Assembly (NCBI GenBank): GCA_022823825.1
Contig: JAJEHG010000065.1
Location: 16,087 to 80,086, forward strand
Source: Nitrosopumilaceae archaeon
Lineage (GTDB): Archaea; Thermoproteota; Nitrososphaeria; Nitrososphaerales; Nitrosopumilaceae
Reading direction: 5' to 3'
Length of the DNA: 64,000 bases
Shown: piece by piece, positions 37,141 to 47,571 of the stretch
How the letters are laid out: every line of letters starts with the position of its first letter
Position numbering within the stretch: position 1 is the first letter of the stretch
Notes under the pieces: model-generated
Databases searched by the model: none
Seen by the model: only the letters and a program-made list of their open reading frames with translations
What the model was told of the DNA's origin: nothing
Made by a program: the position numbers and the translations under genes

Positions 37141-39429
37141 ATGGTGGTCCGCTTGGCGCGCCAGGACAAAGACGGCCAGCATTCGGTGCTGCGCGTCGGC
37201 GAGGCAAAGCGGCGCGACATAGGCAAGAGGCGCGCCAGGATGGATCCCGGAGCCATGAAGGGCATGGGGGTGGAGCCCGGCGACATCATAACCATAACGG
37301 GCTCAAGGACGAGCTGCGCGGCCGCGTGGCCCGCCGACGAGGATGAGAGGCATGCGGACACGGTGAGGATAGACGGCCAGACAAGGAAGAACGCAGGGGC
37401 CGCAGTAGGCGAGACCGTGCGCATAGCAAAGTCGGCGCCGCAGACAGCAAGATCCGTCTCGCTTGTGCCGCTCGGCGGCGGGGGCAGAAGCGGCGGCGGG
37501 GGCGAAGGCGGCATCACCAGCACGGACAGCGACTTTGTCGAGTTCGTAAGGGGCAAGATTGCGGGGCTTCCAGTCGTCGGCGGCGACGAGATATCAGTAA
37601 TGATACTCGGAAGCCCCAAGGAGTTCAGGGTGTCCGGCACCCAGCCGCGGGGGGCAGTCGTGGTATCGGAGGATACCAAGGTGTCCATATCAGCAGAGTC
37701 CGACGGCGGGAATGGGGCGCACATAACATACGACGGGGTCGGGGGGCTGGTAAAAGAGGTCAAGTCCATGAGGGAGATAGTCGAGCTTCCCCTCAGGCAC
37801 CCCGAGATATTCGCAATGCTGGGAGTGGAGCCGCACAGCGGCATACTCTTGTACGGGCCGCCCGGATGCGGCAAGACCCTGCTTGCAAAGGCGCTGGCAA
37901 GCGAGTCGGGGGCAAAGATGTTCACGATAAACGGCCCCGAGATCATTACCAAGTATTACGGGGACACGGAGGCGAGGCTCAGGGAGATATTCGAGGAGGC
38001 AAAGGGCGCGTCGCCGAGCATGATATTCATCGACGAGATCGACGCGATAGCGCCGAGGCGCGAAGAGTCGCGCGGGGACGTCGAGAAGCGCGTAGTGGCC
38101 CAGCTGCTCGCCCTGATGGACGGGCTCAACGACAGGGGAAACGTGATGGTGCTCGGCGCCACCAACAGGCCCGACGGCGTGGACCCCGCCCTGAGGCGCC
38201 CCGGCAGGTTTGACAGGGAGTTTGAGATATCCGTCCCAAACGAGGACGGGCGGCACGAGATACTGCTCATACACACGAGGGGCATGCCCATGGCGCCGGA
38301 CATGGACGTCAAGAAGCTGGCGCCCCAGCTGCACGGATACACGGGGGCCGACATAAAGTCGCTGTGCAGGGAGGCCGCAATGAAGGCCATCAGGAGATAC
38401 CTGCCCGGCATGGCGGACCCCGGGCCGGAGGAAGAAGGGAGAGTCCCAACCGACGTGCTGCGCTCCATGCAGGTCACGCTTGCAGACTTTTATGACGCGA
38501 TGCAGGAGGTCGTGCCCACCGCGATGAGGGAGTTTTATGTTGAAAGGCCCACAACCAAGTGGGGCGACATCGGCGGGCTTGACGGCGTCAAGGAGTCGCT
38601 TGCAGACAACCTGGTGACGGCCCTGATGGATCCGGACAGGTTTGCAAAGATGGGCGTCAGGGCCCCCAGGGGCGCCCTGGTGTACGGGCCGCCGGGATGC
38701 GGCAAGACGATGCTCGGCATGGCGCTCGCCGCCGAGACGGGGGCAAACATGATACTGGTGAGGGGCCCCGAGATACTCTCAAAGTGGGTCGGTGAGTCCG
38801 AAAAGGCCGTCCGCGAGATATTCCGCAAGGCAAAGTCGTCGGCCCCGTGCGTCATAGTGTTTGACGAGCTCGACTCGATTGCGCGGCACAGATCCCCGGC
38901 CGGGGGCGCGGGAATCGGGGACGGCCGCGGCGGCGGCGGCGACCAGCCCGCATCCGGCGCGGGCGAGACGGTACTGAGCCAGCTCCTCACGGAGATAGAG
39001 GGGGCCTCCCCGAGGGTCGTCGTAATGGGAATAACAAACAGGCCCGACATGCTTGACAGGTCGCTCCTGAGGACGGGCCGGCTCGACCTGTCCCTGTACG
39101 CGGCGCCTCCCGACGAGGCGGGGCGCCGCAAGATAATAGAGATACTGACGTCCAGAATGCCCCTCGCCGGCGACGTGCACACGGACGAGATTGCGGCCAC
39201 CACGCAGAACTACACGGGGGCCGACCTGGCGGCGCTCTGCAGGGAGGCGGCGGTGTCCGCCATAAAGTCGGGTTCGGATACCGTGTCGGGCAGCGACTTT
39301 GAGGCCGCCCTCAAGCAGACGGGCCCCTCCATCACGGAGGAGATGGAAAAGTGGTACGGCTCCGTCAGGGAAGGTATATCTAACGTCGTTACGCCACCGG
39401 CAGGTGACAACAACACGTTCTACGGATAG
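37141..39429 (+). CDS. Cdc48/VAT-type AAA ATPase with two AAA domains
   Basis: Two Walker A (GPPGCGKTLLAKALA; GPPGCGKTMLGMALA), IFIDEIDAIAPRR, VFDELDSIARHR, N-terminal double-psi barrel region. Confidence 0.95.
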   Translation: MVVRLARQDKDGQHSVLRVGEAKRRDIGKRRARMDPGAMKGMGVEPGDIITITGSRTSCAAAWPADEDERHADTVRIDGQTRKNAGAAVGETVRIAKSAPQTARSVSLVPLGGGGRSGGGGEGGITSTDSDFVEFVRGKIAGLPVVGGDEISVMILGSPKEFRVSGTQPRGAVVVSEDTKVSISAESDGGNGAHITYDGVGGLVKEVKSMREIVELPLRHPEIFAMLGVEPHSGILLYGPPGCGKTLLAKALASESGAKMFTINGPEIITKYYGDTEARLREIFEEAKGASPSMIFIDEIDAIAPRREESRGDVEKRVVAQLLALMDGLNDRGNVMVLGATNRPDGVDPALRRPGRFDREFEISVPNEDGRHEILLIHTRGMPMAPDMDVKKLAPQLHGYTGADIKSLCREAAMKAIRRYLPGMADPGPEEEGRVPTDVLRSMQVTLADFYDAMQEVVPTAMREFYVERPTTKWGDIGGLDGVKESLADNLVTALMDPDRFAKMGVRAPRGALVYGPPGCGKTMLGMALAAETGANMILVRGPEILSKWVGESEKAVREIFRKAKSSAPCVIVFDELDSIARHRSPAGGAGIGDGRGGGGDQPASGAGETVLSQLLTEIEGASPRVVVMGITNRPDMLDRSLLRTGRLDLSLYAAPPDEAGRRKIIEILTSRMPLAGDVHTDEIAATTQNYTGADLAALCREAAVSAIKSGSDTVSGSDFEAALKQTGPSITEEMEKWYGSVREGISNVVTPPAGDNNTFYG

Positions 39430-39437
39430 CGATTGCA

Positions 39438-39854
39438 ATGGTCTCACTGATAAAGAATGAACTGCTCGAAAAGGTAAAGGGCGCGGGCGCGCTTACCGAC
39501 GTCGATCTCTACAAGAGCATGACAAAGGAGGGCAGGATCATACCAGAAGACAGGTTCAACAAGCTGCTGCTTGACCTGGAGATACTCGGGCTGGTAAAGA
39601 TCGCATGGGTTACAAAGGACGAGCGCCGCATAGAGGCGGCGGCCGAGGAGGAGGACGACTCTGCAGGGTACGGCGACGCGCAGGGCGGTGGCCGAGGAGA
39701 AGGAGGATCCGAGGACGGCGCCAAGGGTGGCGCAGGGGGCACCCGGTCCCAGTCGGGGTCGTCGAAGGGAGTCTCGTCCTCAGGCGGCAGCGGAGGCAAC
39801 GGCGGCGACGCGGACAAGTCGTACGAGGCCAGCTTTCCGGGACTCGAAAAGTGA
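39438..39854 (+). CDS. Hypothetical, possible winged-helix N-terminus, Gly/Ser-rich tail
   Basis: MVSLIKNELLEKVKGAGALTDVDLYKSMTKEGRIIPEDRFNKLLLDLEILGLVKIAWVTKDERRI. Confidence 0.7.
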   Translation: MVSLIKNELLEKVKGAGALTDVDLYKSMTKEGRIIPEDRFNKLLLDLEILGLVKIAWVTKDERRIEAAAEEEDDSAGYGDAQGGGRGEGGSEDGAKGGAGGTRSQSGSSKGVSSSGGSGGNGGDADKSYEASFPGLEK

Positions 39855-39919
39855 CGCCGCACACGGGCACGGTACAGGTTACTGCAACGGCACACCGCAG
39901 GGCCCGCGGCCGCGCACTG

Positions 39920-40810
39920 TCAGAACAGCGGCACGTGAAACGCGGCATCCAGAACGACTGCCGCGAATATTATCGTCAGGTACGGCGCCGTCACCTTGTA
40001 CGCCTTCCACGCAAACTCTGACGTCGGGTTCTTTGTCAGCTTGTAGTGGTACGCGAGCATCAGCCCGCCCGAGACTGCCGCGATTGCAAGGTATACGGCC
40101 CCCATCCCGGCCGGCATAAAGGAGAGTGCAAGCGAGTACGGCACCAGTATGATGGTGTTGACAAGTATGTACCGGGAGGTCTTTTGCATGCCTATCACGA
40201 CGGGCAGCATCGGCACGTTTGCCTGCGCGTACTCGTCGCGGATCTTCATTGCAAGGCACCAGAAATGCGACGGCGTCCAGACAAACACCAGGAACCCCAC
40301 CAGGAATCCCAGCAGGTCCATGCTCCCGGTGGCCCCGGCCCAGCCGGCCCACGCTGCCGCGCTTCCGGCAATGCCGCCTATCACGATATTTGACGTGTTG
40401 AGCCGCTTTAGCCAGGCCGTGTACACTATGACATAGGAGAATATTCCCAGCGCGATGAACGCGGCGGACGCGGGGTTGAGCGCGACGTACCCATACACGA
40501 CTGAGGCGCAGCTCGTGGCCAGCCCATACGCAAGGACCGTTCGCGGCGAGAGGCGCCCCGCAGGAATGGGCCTCTTGCTTGTGCGCTCCATCATCGAGTC
40601 TATATCGCGGTCATAGTAGTGGTTCAGGGCGCTAGAGCCGGCCGAGGCCAGTGCTCCCGCTATGATGATATGCAGGTACTGCTCGTATCCGACGTCCGGA
40701 GCCCCCTCAACCAGCCTGCTTGCCCCGTACATGGACGCGACGGCGGTGATGACCAGCAGCACCACGATCCTGGGCTTTGACACCTCAACTATGTCTGCCA
40801 GCAGCGCCAT
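39920..40810 (-). CDS. ctaB: Protoheme IX farnesyltransferase (heme O synthase)
   Basis: SSALNHYYDRDIDSMMERTSKRPIPAGRL, WTPSHFWCLAMKIRDEYAQANVPMLPVV. Confidence 0.93.
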   Translation of the reverse strand: MALLADIVEVSKPRIVVLLVITAVASMYGASRLVEGAPDVGYEQYLHIIIAGALASAGSSALNHYYDRDIDSMMERTSKRPIPAGRLSPRTVLAYGLATSCASVVYGYVALNPASAAFIALGIFSYVIVYTAWLKRLNTSNIVIGGIAGSAAAWAGWAGATGSMDLLGFLVGFLVFVWTPSHFWCLAMKIRDEYAQANVPMLPVVIGMQKTSRYILVNTIILVPYSLALSFMPAGMGAVYLAIAAVSGGLMLAYHYKLTKNPTSEFAWKAYKVTAPYLTIIFAAVVLDAAFHVPLF

Positions 40811-40978
40811 TGGATGTGTCACCTTGCAATGCCATTTAATCCCTTTTAAAATAATGGTGGCGGCGGCGGCAGTTGCATGGACGGGGGGGAGGGGATGAGC
40901 GGGGAGGAATGTCACGATACGTCCCGGATCACGGCAAGGTGTAAACGGTTATTTAACTAGATTCTGGAGCAACAGCAA

Positions 40979-41785
40979 ATGAGCAACTGGGATCTCATGA
41001 TGCCCGGCATGGGACTTACGTCCATAGGACTGGCGGGCCTCGTCATCTCGTACGCTGAGATCGCCCACACGTTCATAGACGGCATGCACGCCCTGACGGG
41101 ACTTACCATGTTCGTGGGACTGATCTTCCTAGCGACCGGGATACTTGACGGGGGCATATCCACAAGCAACAGGGCAAAGGCCACTGCTCTGGTCATACTC
41201 TCGATATCACTGGGCTTTGGAATGTACGCAATGACCATGAACACGTCAAACTATACCATCACCATAGCGGGCATACTCATGGCAATCGCGTTTCCGGCAA
41301 TCATAATATCATACCTGGCAATGAAGCATCCGGCGTACCTAAAGCCGGTCGGCTCCATAGTGGCGATAGCCGGCGCGACGGGCATCATAATGTGGATCTC
41401 GTTTGGGTTTGTAAGCCCCGACACGTACATCATACCGCAGGAGGTGGTGGAGGTTCCAGAGGAGGAGGTAGAGACAGGCCCGCAGGGCCCCGTGTACGAG
41501 ATTGCCATACTGTTAGGCTCGGACAACCCGGACAACCCCGACTATGATCCGGACGTTGCAAACGTGCCGCTCGGCAGCAGCATAGTGTGGACCAACCAGG
41601 ACGTGCTGCCGCATACAGTAACCAGCAGCGCGGACCAGGGCGAGAAGTTCGACTCGGGCCTGATGGCAGAGGGCGAGACGTTCATTGTAGAGACCTCGGA
41701 GATAGGCGTGGGCGAGTTTGAGTATCTGTGCATCGTGCATCCGTGGATGGTCTCCACAATCGTGGTCGAAGAGGCCGCGGAGTGA
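40979..41785 (+). CDS. Multi-TM membrane protein with C-terminal cupredoxin (blue copper) domain
   Basis: TM segments plus SIVWTNQDVLPHTVTS...GEFEYLCIVHPWM copper-ligand pattern H...C..H....M. Confidence 0.9.
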   Translation: MSNWDLMMPGMGLTSIGLAGLVISYAEIAHTFIDGMHALTGLTMFVGLIFLATGILDGGISTSNRAKATALVILSISLGFGMYAMTMNTSNYTITIAGILMAIAFPAIIISYLAMKHPAYLKPVGSIVAIAGATGIIMWISFGFVSPDTYIIPQEVVEVPEEEVETGPQGPVYEIAILLGSDNPDNPDYDPDVANVPLGSSIVWTNQDVLPHTVTSSADQGEKFDSGLMAEGETFIVETSEIGVGEFEYLCIVHPWMVSTIVVEEAAE

Positions 41786-41899
41786 GTACTAAAGACGGAT
41801 GGGTGCGCGGGCGCGCACGGGCGCCGCGAACACGCATGCACGTACGCAGTCAGCCAGACGGGCATCATGATATATTCATGACTGCCGCAGACACCACGC

Positions 41900-42337
41900 A
41901 TGCGTCCAAGAAGAGAGATCTCAATATCCAGGAAACACATGGCGGAGCTGGCAGGACACGCAGAAAGGGCAGGCGCGCTCGAGTCCTGCGCCCTGCTGCT
42001 GGGCGCAGAGGGCGCGGTAAGGGACATACTCTTTGCAGACAACGTGGATCCCAGGCCGGAGCAGTCCTTTAGCATAGCGCCGGACCGGCTGCTTGGCGCA
42101 TACAGGGCCGCGGAGGAGCGCGGCCTGGAGGTCGTCGGCATATTCCACTCGCACCCCACGTCAGGCGCGGCCCCCTCAGATACGGACATGCGGTTCATGC
42201 GTACAAATCCCGTGGTGTGGGTGATATACTCTGGGCAGACCAAGGAATTCCGGGCTCACGTGGCGCCGGAGGGGGGGCGGGGCGGAACCGAGACTGTTAC
42301 GGTAGTAGTGTCAGGGGCGGAGGGGGCCGGGGCGTAA
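41900..42337 (+). CDS. JAMM/MPN+ metalloprotease-like protein
   Basis: GIFHSHPTSGAAPSDTDMRFM JAMM signature (HSHP...PSxTD). Confidence 0.88.
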   Translation: MRPRREISISRKHMAELAGHAERAGALESCALLLGAEGAVRDILFADNVDPRPEQSFSIAPDRLLGAYRAAEERGLEVVGIFHSHPTSGAAPSDTDMRFMRTNPVVWVIYSGQTKEFRAHVAPEGGRGGTETVTVVVSGAEGAGA

Positions 42338-42416
42338 AAACAGAAGGGCGTACGATAGCATTCCACGGCCATGTACGAATATCGTGAATTAAATAGGACT
42401 GGATCAGAGTCGCCTC

Positions 42417-42674
42417 ATGGAAATCCACGTATACGACACCTACGTCGCTGCTGCAGATGGGCATACCATGCACTTTGACGTGATTACGGGTGAGAAGGAC
42501 CACGACAAGGCCATCGAGTATGGCAAGGAGTGGCTAGAATCCATCGGGGAAGGCAGTGCCACAATGACCACCAACGAATGCAAATTCTGCCACTCCCAGC
42601 ATGCGCCAGAACCGGTCGAAAGGTCCATCAAGGAAAAGGGATACTATATCCAAAAGATGGAAGGCTGTCCCTAG
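42417..42674 (+). CDS. DUF2024 family protein
   Basis: MEIHVYDTYVAAADGHTMHFDVITGEKDHDKAIEYGKEWLESIGE...CKFCHSQ. Confidence 0.8.
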   Translation: MEIHVYDTYVAAADGHTMHFDVITGEKDHDKAIEYGKEWLESIGEGSATMTTNECKFCHSQHAPEPVERSIKEKGYYIQKMEGCP

Positions 42675-42958
42675 GCGCTGGCCAAGCCCTTAACATCGAT
42701 CTTTTTTCTTATTATCCTTATTATATGGTCATTATGGCGCCCGCGGGGCGCGGGGCGGCAGGCCCCGAATTTGCCAGCTGCTGGCGTGAGGGGGGTGGGG
42801 AGAGGGGCGCCGGAGAGCCAACGGCCGGTGGCGCGCGCCTTCACGACAGGCAGGGGGACTGGCGGCACTCGATGCAGGACGCCGCCCACGTGACGTGCCC
42901 GGCTCTGCTGTACTCGACGCGCCGCCAGACATCGCGCATGCCTTCGTGCAGGCCGGAA

Positions 42959-44998
42959 TCACAGCACCAGCACGGCCACAAACGCGGACACGAACACGAT
43001 TGCAATCGTGTTCAGCAGCTTGATTACGGTGTTCAGCGCGGGCCCCGCCGTGTCCTTGTACGGATCCCCGATTATGTCGCCCACCACGGCCACCTTGTGC
43101 TCCTCGCTGCCCTTTTGGCCCCTCATCTCCACCAGCTTCTTTGCGTTGTCCCACGCGCCGCCGGTGTTTGCCAGGTGGTACGCCAGGAATATTCCCGTGA
43201 CCACGGAGCCCATGAGCAGCCCCGCCACGGCCGTGGGCCCCAGCAGCACCCCGAGTATGATTGGGGCGATAATTGCGATAATCGCGGACTTCCACAGCTC
43301 CTTTATCGACGCCACCGTCGCGATGTCGACGCACCTTGCATAGTCCGGCTTGGACTTGCCCGTGAGTATCTCGGGGTCGGCCTTGAACTGCCTGCGGACC
43401 TCGTCGACCATCTTGCCGGCCGCCCTGGAGACCCCGTTTATCAGCTGCCCGGTTATTATAAACGGCACCAGTCCGCCCACGAGCAGCCCCACGATAACGG
43501 CGGGGTTTGTGAGGCTGTAGTCCAGATCCAGCACGCCCTCAAACACGTGGGACGCCTCGAACTGGAATGCCTGTATCATGGCCAGCGCCGCGAGGGCCGC
43601 GCTTGCAATCGCGAACCCCTTTGTGACCGCCTTTGTGGTGTTCCCGACCGCGTCTATCTCGTCTGTCACCTTGCGGTTCTCCTCCCCCATGCCGGTCATC
43701 TCCACGATTCCGCCCGCGTTGTCCGCGATCGGCCCGAACGCGTCAATGCTCAGCACGATTCCGGCAAGGCTCAGCATCGCCATTGCGGTAAGCGACGTGC
43801 CGAATATCCCGTACAGGACGGGATCCGCGCCCTCGGGGGCGGCAGACGATGACACTGCATACGATATGATTATTGCGGCGACGAGGGCAATCATGAACGG
43901 CCCCGTCGACTGCAGCCCCTTTATGATCCCCATCAGGGTCAGCGACGCATAGCCCCAGCGCGCCGACTCGGCGATCTCCACGACGGGCCCGTACTTGTAG
44001 TTGGTGTACCGGTCCGTTATCTTCTGTATGACCGGGACCAGCAGCACCCCGATCACGGTGGCGCCAAACAGGGCGTACGACGCGGCGGTGTCGCCCACAA
44101 ACCACATCGTAAAGACAAAGTTCAGCGCAATGGCGATCCCGGCCGAGACGTAAAACGACCGGTCAAGGGGCTTCATCACGTCCGTGATGTTCTTTGAGCC
44201 GACTATGGCTATGCCGATTATGGAGGCAATCATGCCGGAGGTGCCAATCAGTATCGGGTACAGGAACAGCTCGGGTGCCCCGATGAGGGCGGCTATCAGG
44301 ATTGCCGCCAGTATGGTCACTATATAGGACTCGTACACGTCAGAGCCCATCCCAGCCGCGTCCCCCACGTTGTCGCCCACGTTGTCTGCAATCGTGGCCG
44401 GGTTGCGGGGATCGTCCTCGGGTATGTTGGCCTCCACCTTGCCGACCAGGTCGGCCCCCATGTCGGCGGCCTTTGTGAATATGCCGCCGCCTATCCTGAT
44501 GAACAGCGCAATAAGGCTGGCGCCTATCCCGACGCCGGCAATGGTGATCGGATCCTCGTATATGAGGTACAGGCCGGTTATCGCAAGCAGCGCCATTGCG
44601 GGTATCGCAAGCCCCACGGTCGCTCCCCCCCGGAACGCCATCGCAAAGGTCTTGCCAAGCCCGCTGCCGCTCAGGTTTGCCGCCCGCACGGCGGCCTTTA
44701 CTGTAATCTTCAGGGATATGAGCCCTGCAACTGCCGACAGCGTCGCCCCTACCGCAAACGCAATGCCGTTTGAGGGCTGCAGGAACGCGCCGATTATAAC
44801 GGACAGCGCTATTGCCACGGGCACTATAACCTTCATCTCCCTCTTGAGGAACGCGGCGGCTCCCACGCGCACAGCGTCGGATATCTCCATCATCTGCTTT
44901 GTCCCGGCAGGCTGCCTTGAGATCCAGCCGACTAGTACGCCTGCCACTATAAACGAGGCAGCCCCCGCCGCAAAGGGCAGGATCTCAGAGAGCTCCAT
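42959..44998 (-). CDS. hppA: Membrane-bound proton-translocating pyrophosphatase
   Basis: GGGIFTKAADMGADLVGKVEANIPEDDPRNPATIADNVGDNVGD; start at 44998 placed about 25 nt after tttatattta (rc). Confidence 0.95.
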   Translation of the reverse strand: MELSEILPFAAGAASFIVAGVLVGWISRQPAGTKQMMEISDAVRVGAAAFLKREMKVIVPVAIALSVIIGAFLQPSNGIAFAVGATLSAVAGLISLKITVKAAVRAANLSGSGLGKTFAMAFRGGATVGLAIPAMALLAITGLYLIYEDPITIAGVGIGASLIALFIRIGGGIFTKAADMGADLVGKVEANIPEDDPRNPATIADNVGDNVGDAAGMGSDVYESYIVTILAAILIAALIGAPELFLYPILIGTSGMIASIIGIAIVGSKNITDVMKPLDRSFYVSAGIAIALNFVFTMWFVGDTAASYALFGATVIGVLLVPVIQKITDRYTNYKYGPVVEIAESARWGYASLTLMGIIKGLQSTGPFMIALVAAIIISYAVSSSAAPEGADPVLYGIFGTSLTAMAMLSLAGIVLSIDAFGPIADNAGGIVEMTGMGEENRKVTDEIDAVGNTTKAVTKGFAIASAALAALAMIQAFQFEASHVFEGVLDLDYSLTNPAVIVGLLVGGLVPFIITGQLINGVSRAAGKMVDEVRRQFKADPEILTGKSKPDYARCVDIATVASIKELWKSAIIAIIAPIILGVLLGPTAVAGLLMGSVVTGIFLAYHLANTGGAWDNAKKLVEMRGQKGSEEHKVAVVGDIIGDPYKDTAGPALNTVIKLLNTIAIVFVSAFVAVLVL

Positions 44999-45165
44999 GT
45001 ATGCGGACTGCCCGGGCATGTAAATATAAATCAAAAAACGGACAAACGCAGTCCGTGCCTGCGCCAGGCTAGCGGGCCCGTCAATGCGGGATATGCCATA
45101 CGCTGTTGTCGTTGCTGCTGCTGCTGCTTTTACTGCCGCGTCTGCGGTTGCCGCGCCAGCCGCTG

Positions 45166-45546
45166 TTACTGCTTTCCGCGCCTTGGTGCGCGCCTCCGGT
45201 ACGGGGCAAACCTCGCGCCTGCCAAACCGCGCCTGACAAGCCTGTTGAACCGCCTGCCGTGGGACATGTATCGGAACCTCATATGTATGAGCTCGTGTAC
45301 GATGGTGTTCTCAAGTATCCTCTCATTTGGAATCTTCCGCACGTTGATGAATATGGTGTTGTGCTGAAGATACGAGACGCCATAATACTTGTACGCAGAC
45401 GTGCGCCTGCCCGCAGTCATGTCCCTCGGGGCTTCAAGCACCTCCCTCGTGGCCAAAAGCACGCGGGGCTCCGGTATCGAAAAGCGGGCAGAGTATATAC
45501 CGACCTTTTCAAGTATGGCGAGGCGCAGCTCCGGTCCCAGCTTCAT
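45166..45546 (-). CDS. SprT-like zinc metalloprotease
   Basis: NTIVHELIHMRFRYMSHGRRFN (HExxH...H). Confidence 0.75.
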   Translation of the reverse strand: MKLGPELRLAILEKVGIYSARFSIPEPRVLLATREVLEAPRDMTAGRRTSAYKYYGVSYLQHNTIFINVRKIPNERILENTIVHELIHMRFRYMSHGRRFNRLVRRGLAGARFAPYRRRAPRRGKQ

Positions 45547-45796
45547 GATGGGTGGTCGCGCGACCCGCATATATGGCTCAGTGTCAACCCCAGCGACTCT
45601 TTTGGTTTATTTTTTGGGATGGCGTGGCGCAGGGTGCCGCTACGGACCAAGGACTGGCGCGGCCCCCGGCCGTCAATGCGGCGGCCCGCGTTGGCGCGTA
45701 CCCGGGACTGCACGCCGTGGCCTGTATTGATGGATAAGAGGATCAGGAATTGGTGGATAATCACCGCTCATACAGCCACCGTCTCATCACGTCCCG

Positions 45797-46312
45797 TCAT
45801 CCCATGTGGGACATTATGCCACGGGTCTTATTTCTAATTTCGTCGGTGACCGGCGTGACGACCAGCCCCTCGCCCGGCTGCCCGTACAGCACCACCGTGT
45901 TATCGGGAGCGTAAACGCATACCGGAATGACGAGTAGATCCTCCTCGCCGTTTACGCGTATACGGACGGGCGGCCTCGTCTCAAAGGCCTTGCGTATGGC
46001 CGAGACGCTCTCCTGCGTGATCTGGGCGGGCGGGTTTGACACCTCTATCACCGTAGTCTCGCCATCGGCGCCGCCCGTTTCTGCGAGTTTCGGATGGGGG
46101 CGGGCCCGCCTCTTCTCGAGCCCGTCAGTAATCTGGAGGGACGGGACTATGCCAAACTGCATCATCCTCTCTGTGGTGCGATCGCCTACGGTCACCACGT
46201 ACGAGCCGGGACGTATCATACCTGCGACCTGCTCTTTTGTAATGCCGGCATCGGGCAGCAGGACGCCCAGCGGCGTCTTTAGATCTTCACGGCACGACTC
46301 TGGCAGCCTCAC
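45797..46312 (-). CDS. GTP-dependent dephospho-CoA kinase family (DUF359)
   Basis: TPLGVLLPD, IRPGSYVVTVGDRTTERM, VNGEEDLLVIPVCVYAPDNTVVLYGQPGEGLV. Confidence 0.88.
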   Translation of the reverse strand: MRLPESCREDLKTPLGVLLPDAGITKEQVAGMIRPGSYVVTVGDRTTERMMQFGIVPSLQITDGLEKRRARPHPKLAETGGADGETTVIEVSNPPAQITQESVSAIRKAFETRPPVRIRVNGEEDLLVIPVCVYAPDNTVVLYGQPGEGLVVTPVTDEIRNKTRGIMSHMG

Positions 46313-47571
46313 GTGGAATCAGCCTTGCCGCCGTATGACGCAGTGGATAAGGATGGCGAGTCGGCTGCCGTCGTCTGTGCAGCCAATGGGGCGTCAGAGG
46401 GCGCGGCATCGGGGGCCTGGGCGGTGGTGGTGGCGGCGGGGGCCGTGCCGGGCGCCGCAGGTGCATCGGGGGCGACAGGATCAGGTTCCGCGACCTTTGC
46501 ACTCTCCGCCTCCTCCTGCTGCAGCTTTGCCGCAAGAATGCTGCACTGCGCCGCTATGTTGCGGGCCGCGCTCCTGAACGCGGCCCCACCGGGAGAGTCA
46601 GGGCCCGTAATCATTATGGGCCTGCCCAGGTCGGAGCCGGACATTATGCCCGAATTGAGCGGAATCTCCCCAAGGAACGGGATGTCGAACTTTTCGCTTA
46701 TCTTTTTGGCGCCGCCGTCGCCGAATATGCGGTGCTTTTCATTGCAGTTGGTGCATACAAAGTGGCTCATGTTCTCCACCACCCCGAGTATCGGGACGTT
46801 GAGTTTTTCAAACATGCCGATCGCCTTTACGGCCACGTTGCTTGCCACGTCCTGCGGGGTGGTTATCACCAGTATCCCGGTAATCGGTATGGTCTGCGCC
46901 AGCGTCAGCGGTATGTCGCCTGTTCCAGGCGGCAGGTCCACTATCAGATAGTCCAGATCCGTCCAGTCGGTGTCGACCAGAAACTGCTTTAGTATCCCAG
47001 ATATTATGGGGCCGCGGTATATGGCGGCCTGGTGCGCCTGGTCGGCAAAGAACCCGAACGAGACAACCTTCAGCCCGTTGGACTCGGCCGGCTGCAGCTT
47101 GTTGTTGTCCACCTCCATGCCGCCATCCTTTATCCCCAGCATCAGCGGAATGCTGGGTCCGTATATGTCGGCGTCAAGTAGCCCCACCCTGGCCCCGGCC
47201 TGCTGCAGTGCGAGGGCCAAGTTCAGTGACACGGTGGACTTGCCGACGCCGCCCTTGCCGCTTGCGACCCCGATGACGTTCTTGACGGTCGCCAGGCCGG
47301 TGTCGTCGTCAAGGGAGCGCCCCTCCATGACCTTTGCGGTCACGTTCATGTCAAAGCTCTTCAGGCCGTCAAGCTCGCCTATCACGCGCCGCACGTCCTC
47401 CTCTATCTCCACGTTGAACGGGCAGGCGGGGGTGGTAAGCTCAAGTGTAAACTTTAGGTTGCCGTCCATCAGCTCCATGTCCTTTATCATCCCCATCGAG
47501 ACGATGTCCTTTTTGAGGTCCGGGTCAATCACGGTTTCAAGCTTGCCGATTACCTCTCCAATCTCAACCAT
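46309..47571 (-). CDS. Mrp/NBP35-type P-loop Fe-S carrier with N-terminal DUF59 domain and Pro/Ala/Thr-rich tail
   Basis: VASGKGGVGKSTVSLNLALALQQ, LLDADIYGPSIP, VDLPPGTGDIPLTLAQ; CTNC; start at 47571 about 27 nt after TATA-like motif. Confidence 0.92.
   Translation of the reverse strand: MVEIGEVIGKLETVIDPDLKKDIVSMGMIKDMELMDGNLKFTLELTTPACPFNVEIEEDVRRVIGELDGLKSFDMNVTAKVMEGRSLDDDTGLATVKNVIGVASGKGGVGKSTVSLNLALALQQAGARVGLLDADIYGPSIPLMLGIKDGGMEVDNNKLQPAESNGLKVVSFGFFADQAHQAAIYRGPIISGILKQFLVDTDWTDLDYLIVDLPPGTGDIPLTLAQTIPITGILVITTPQDVASNVAVKAIGMFEKLNVPILGVVENMSHFVCTNCNEKHRIFGDGGAKKISEKFDIPFLGEIPLNSGIMSGSDLGRPIMITGPDSPGGAAFRSAARNIAAQCSILAAKLQQEEAESAKVAEPDPVAPDAPAAPGTAPAATTTAQAPDAAPSDAPLAAQTTAADSPSLSTASYGGKADST

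Noticed and set aside
36651-37952. 433-aa minus-strand ORF
   Set aside because: Antisense to aEF1B and Cdc48, low-complexity composition with no family motifs.
42695-42725. T-rich tract cttttttcttattatccttatt as terminator
   Set aside because: Plausible archaeal T-tract terminator for the DUF2024 gene, but too generic to assert without Term-seq.
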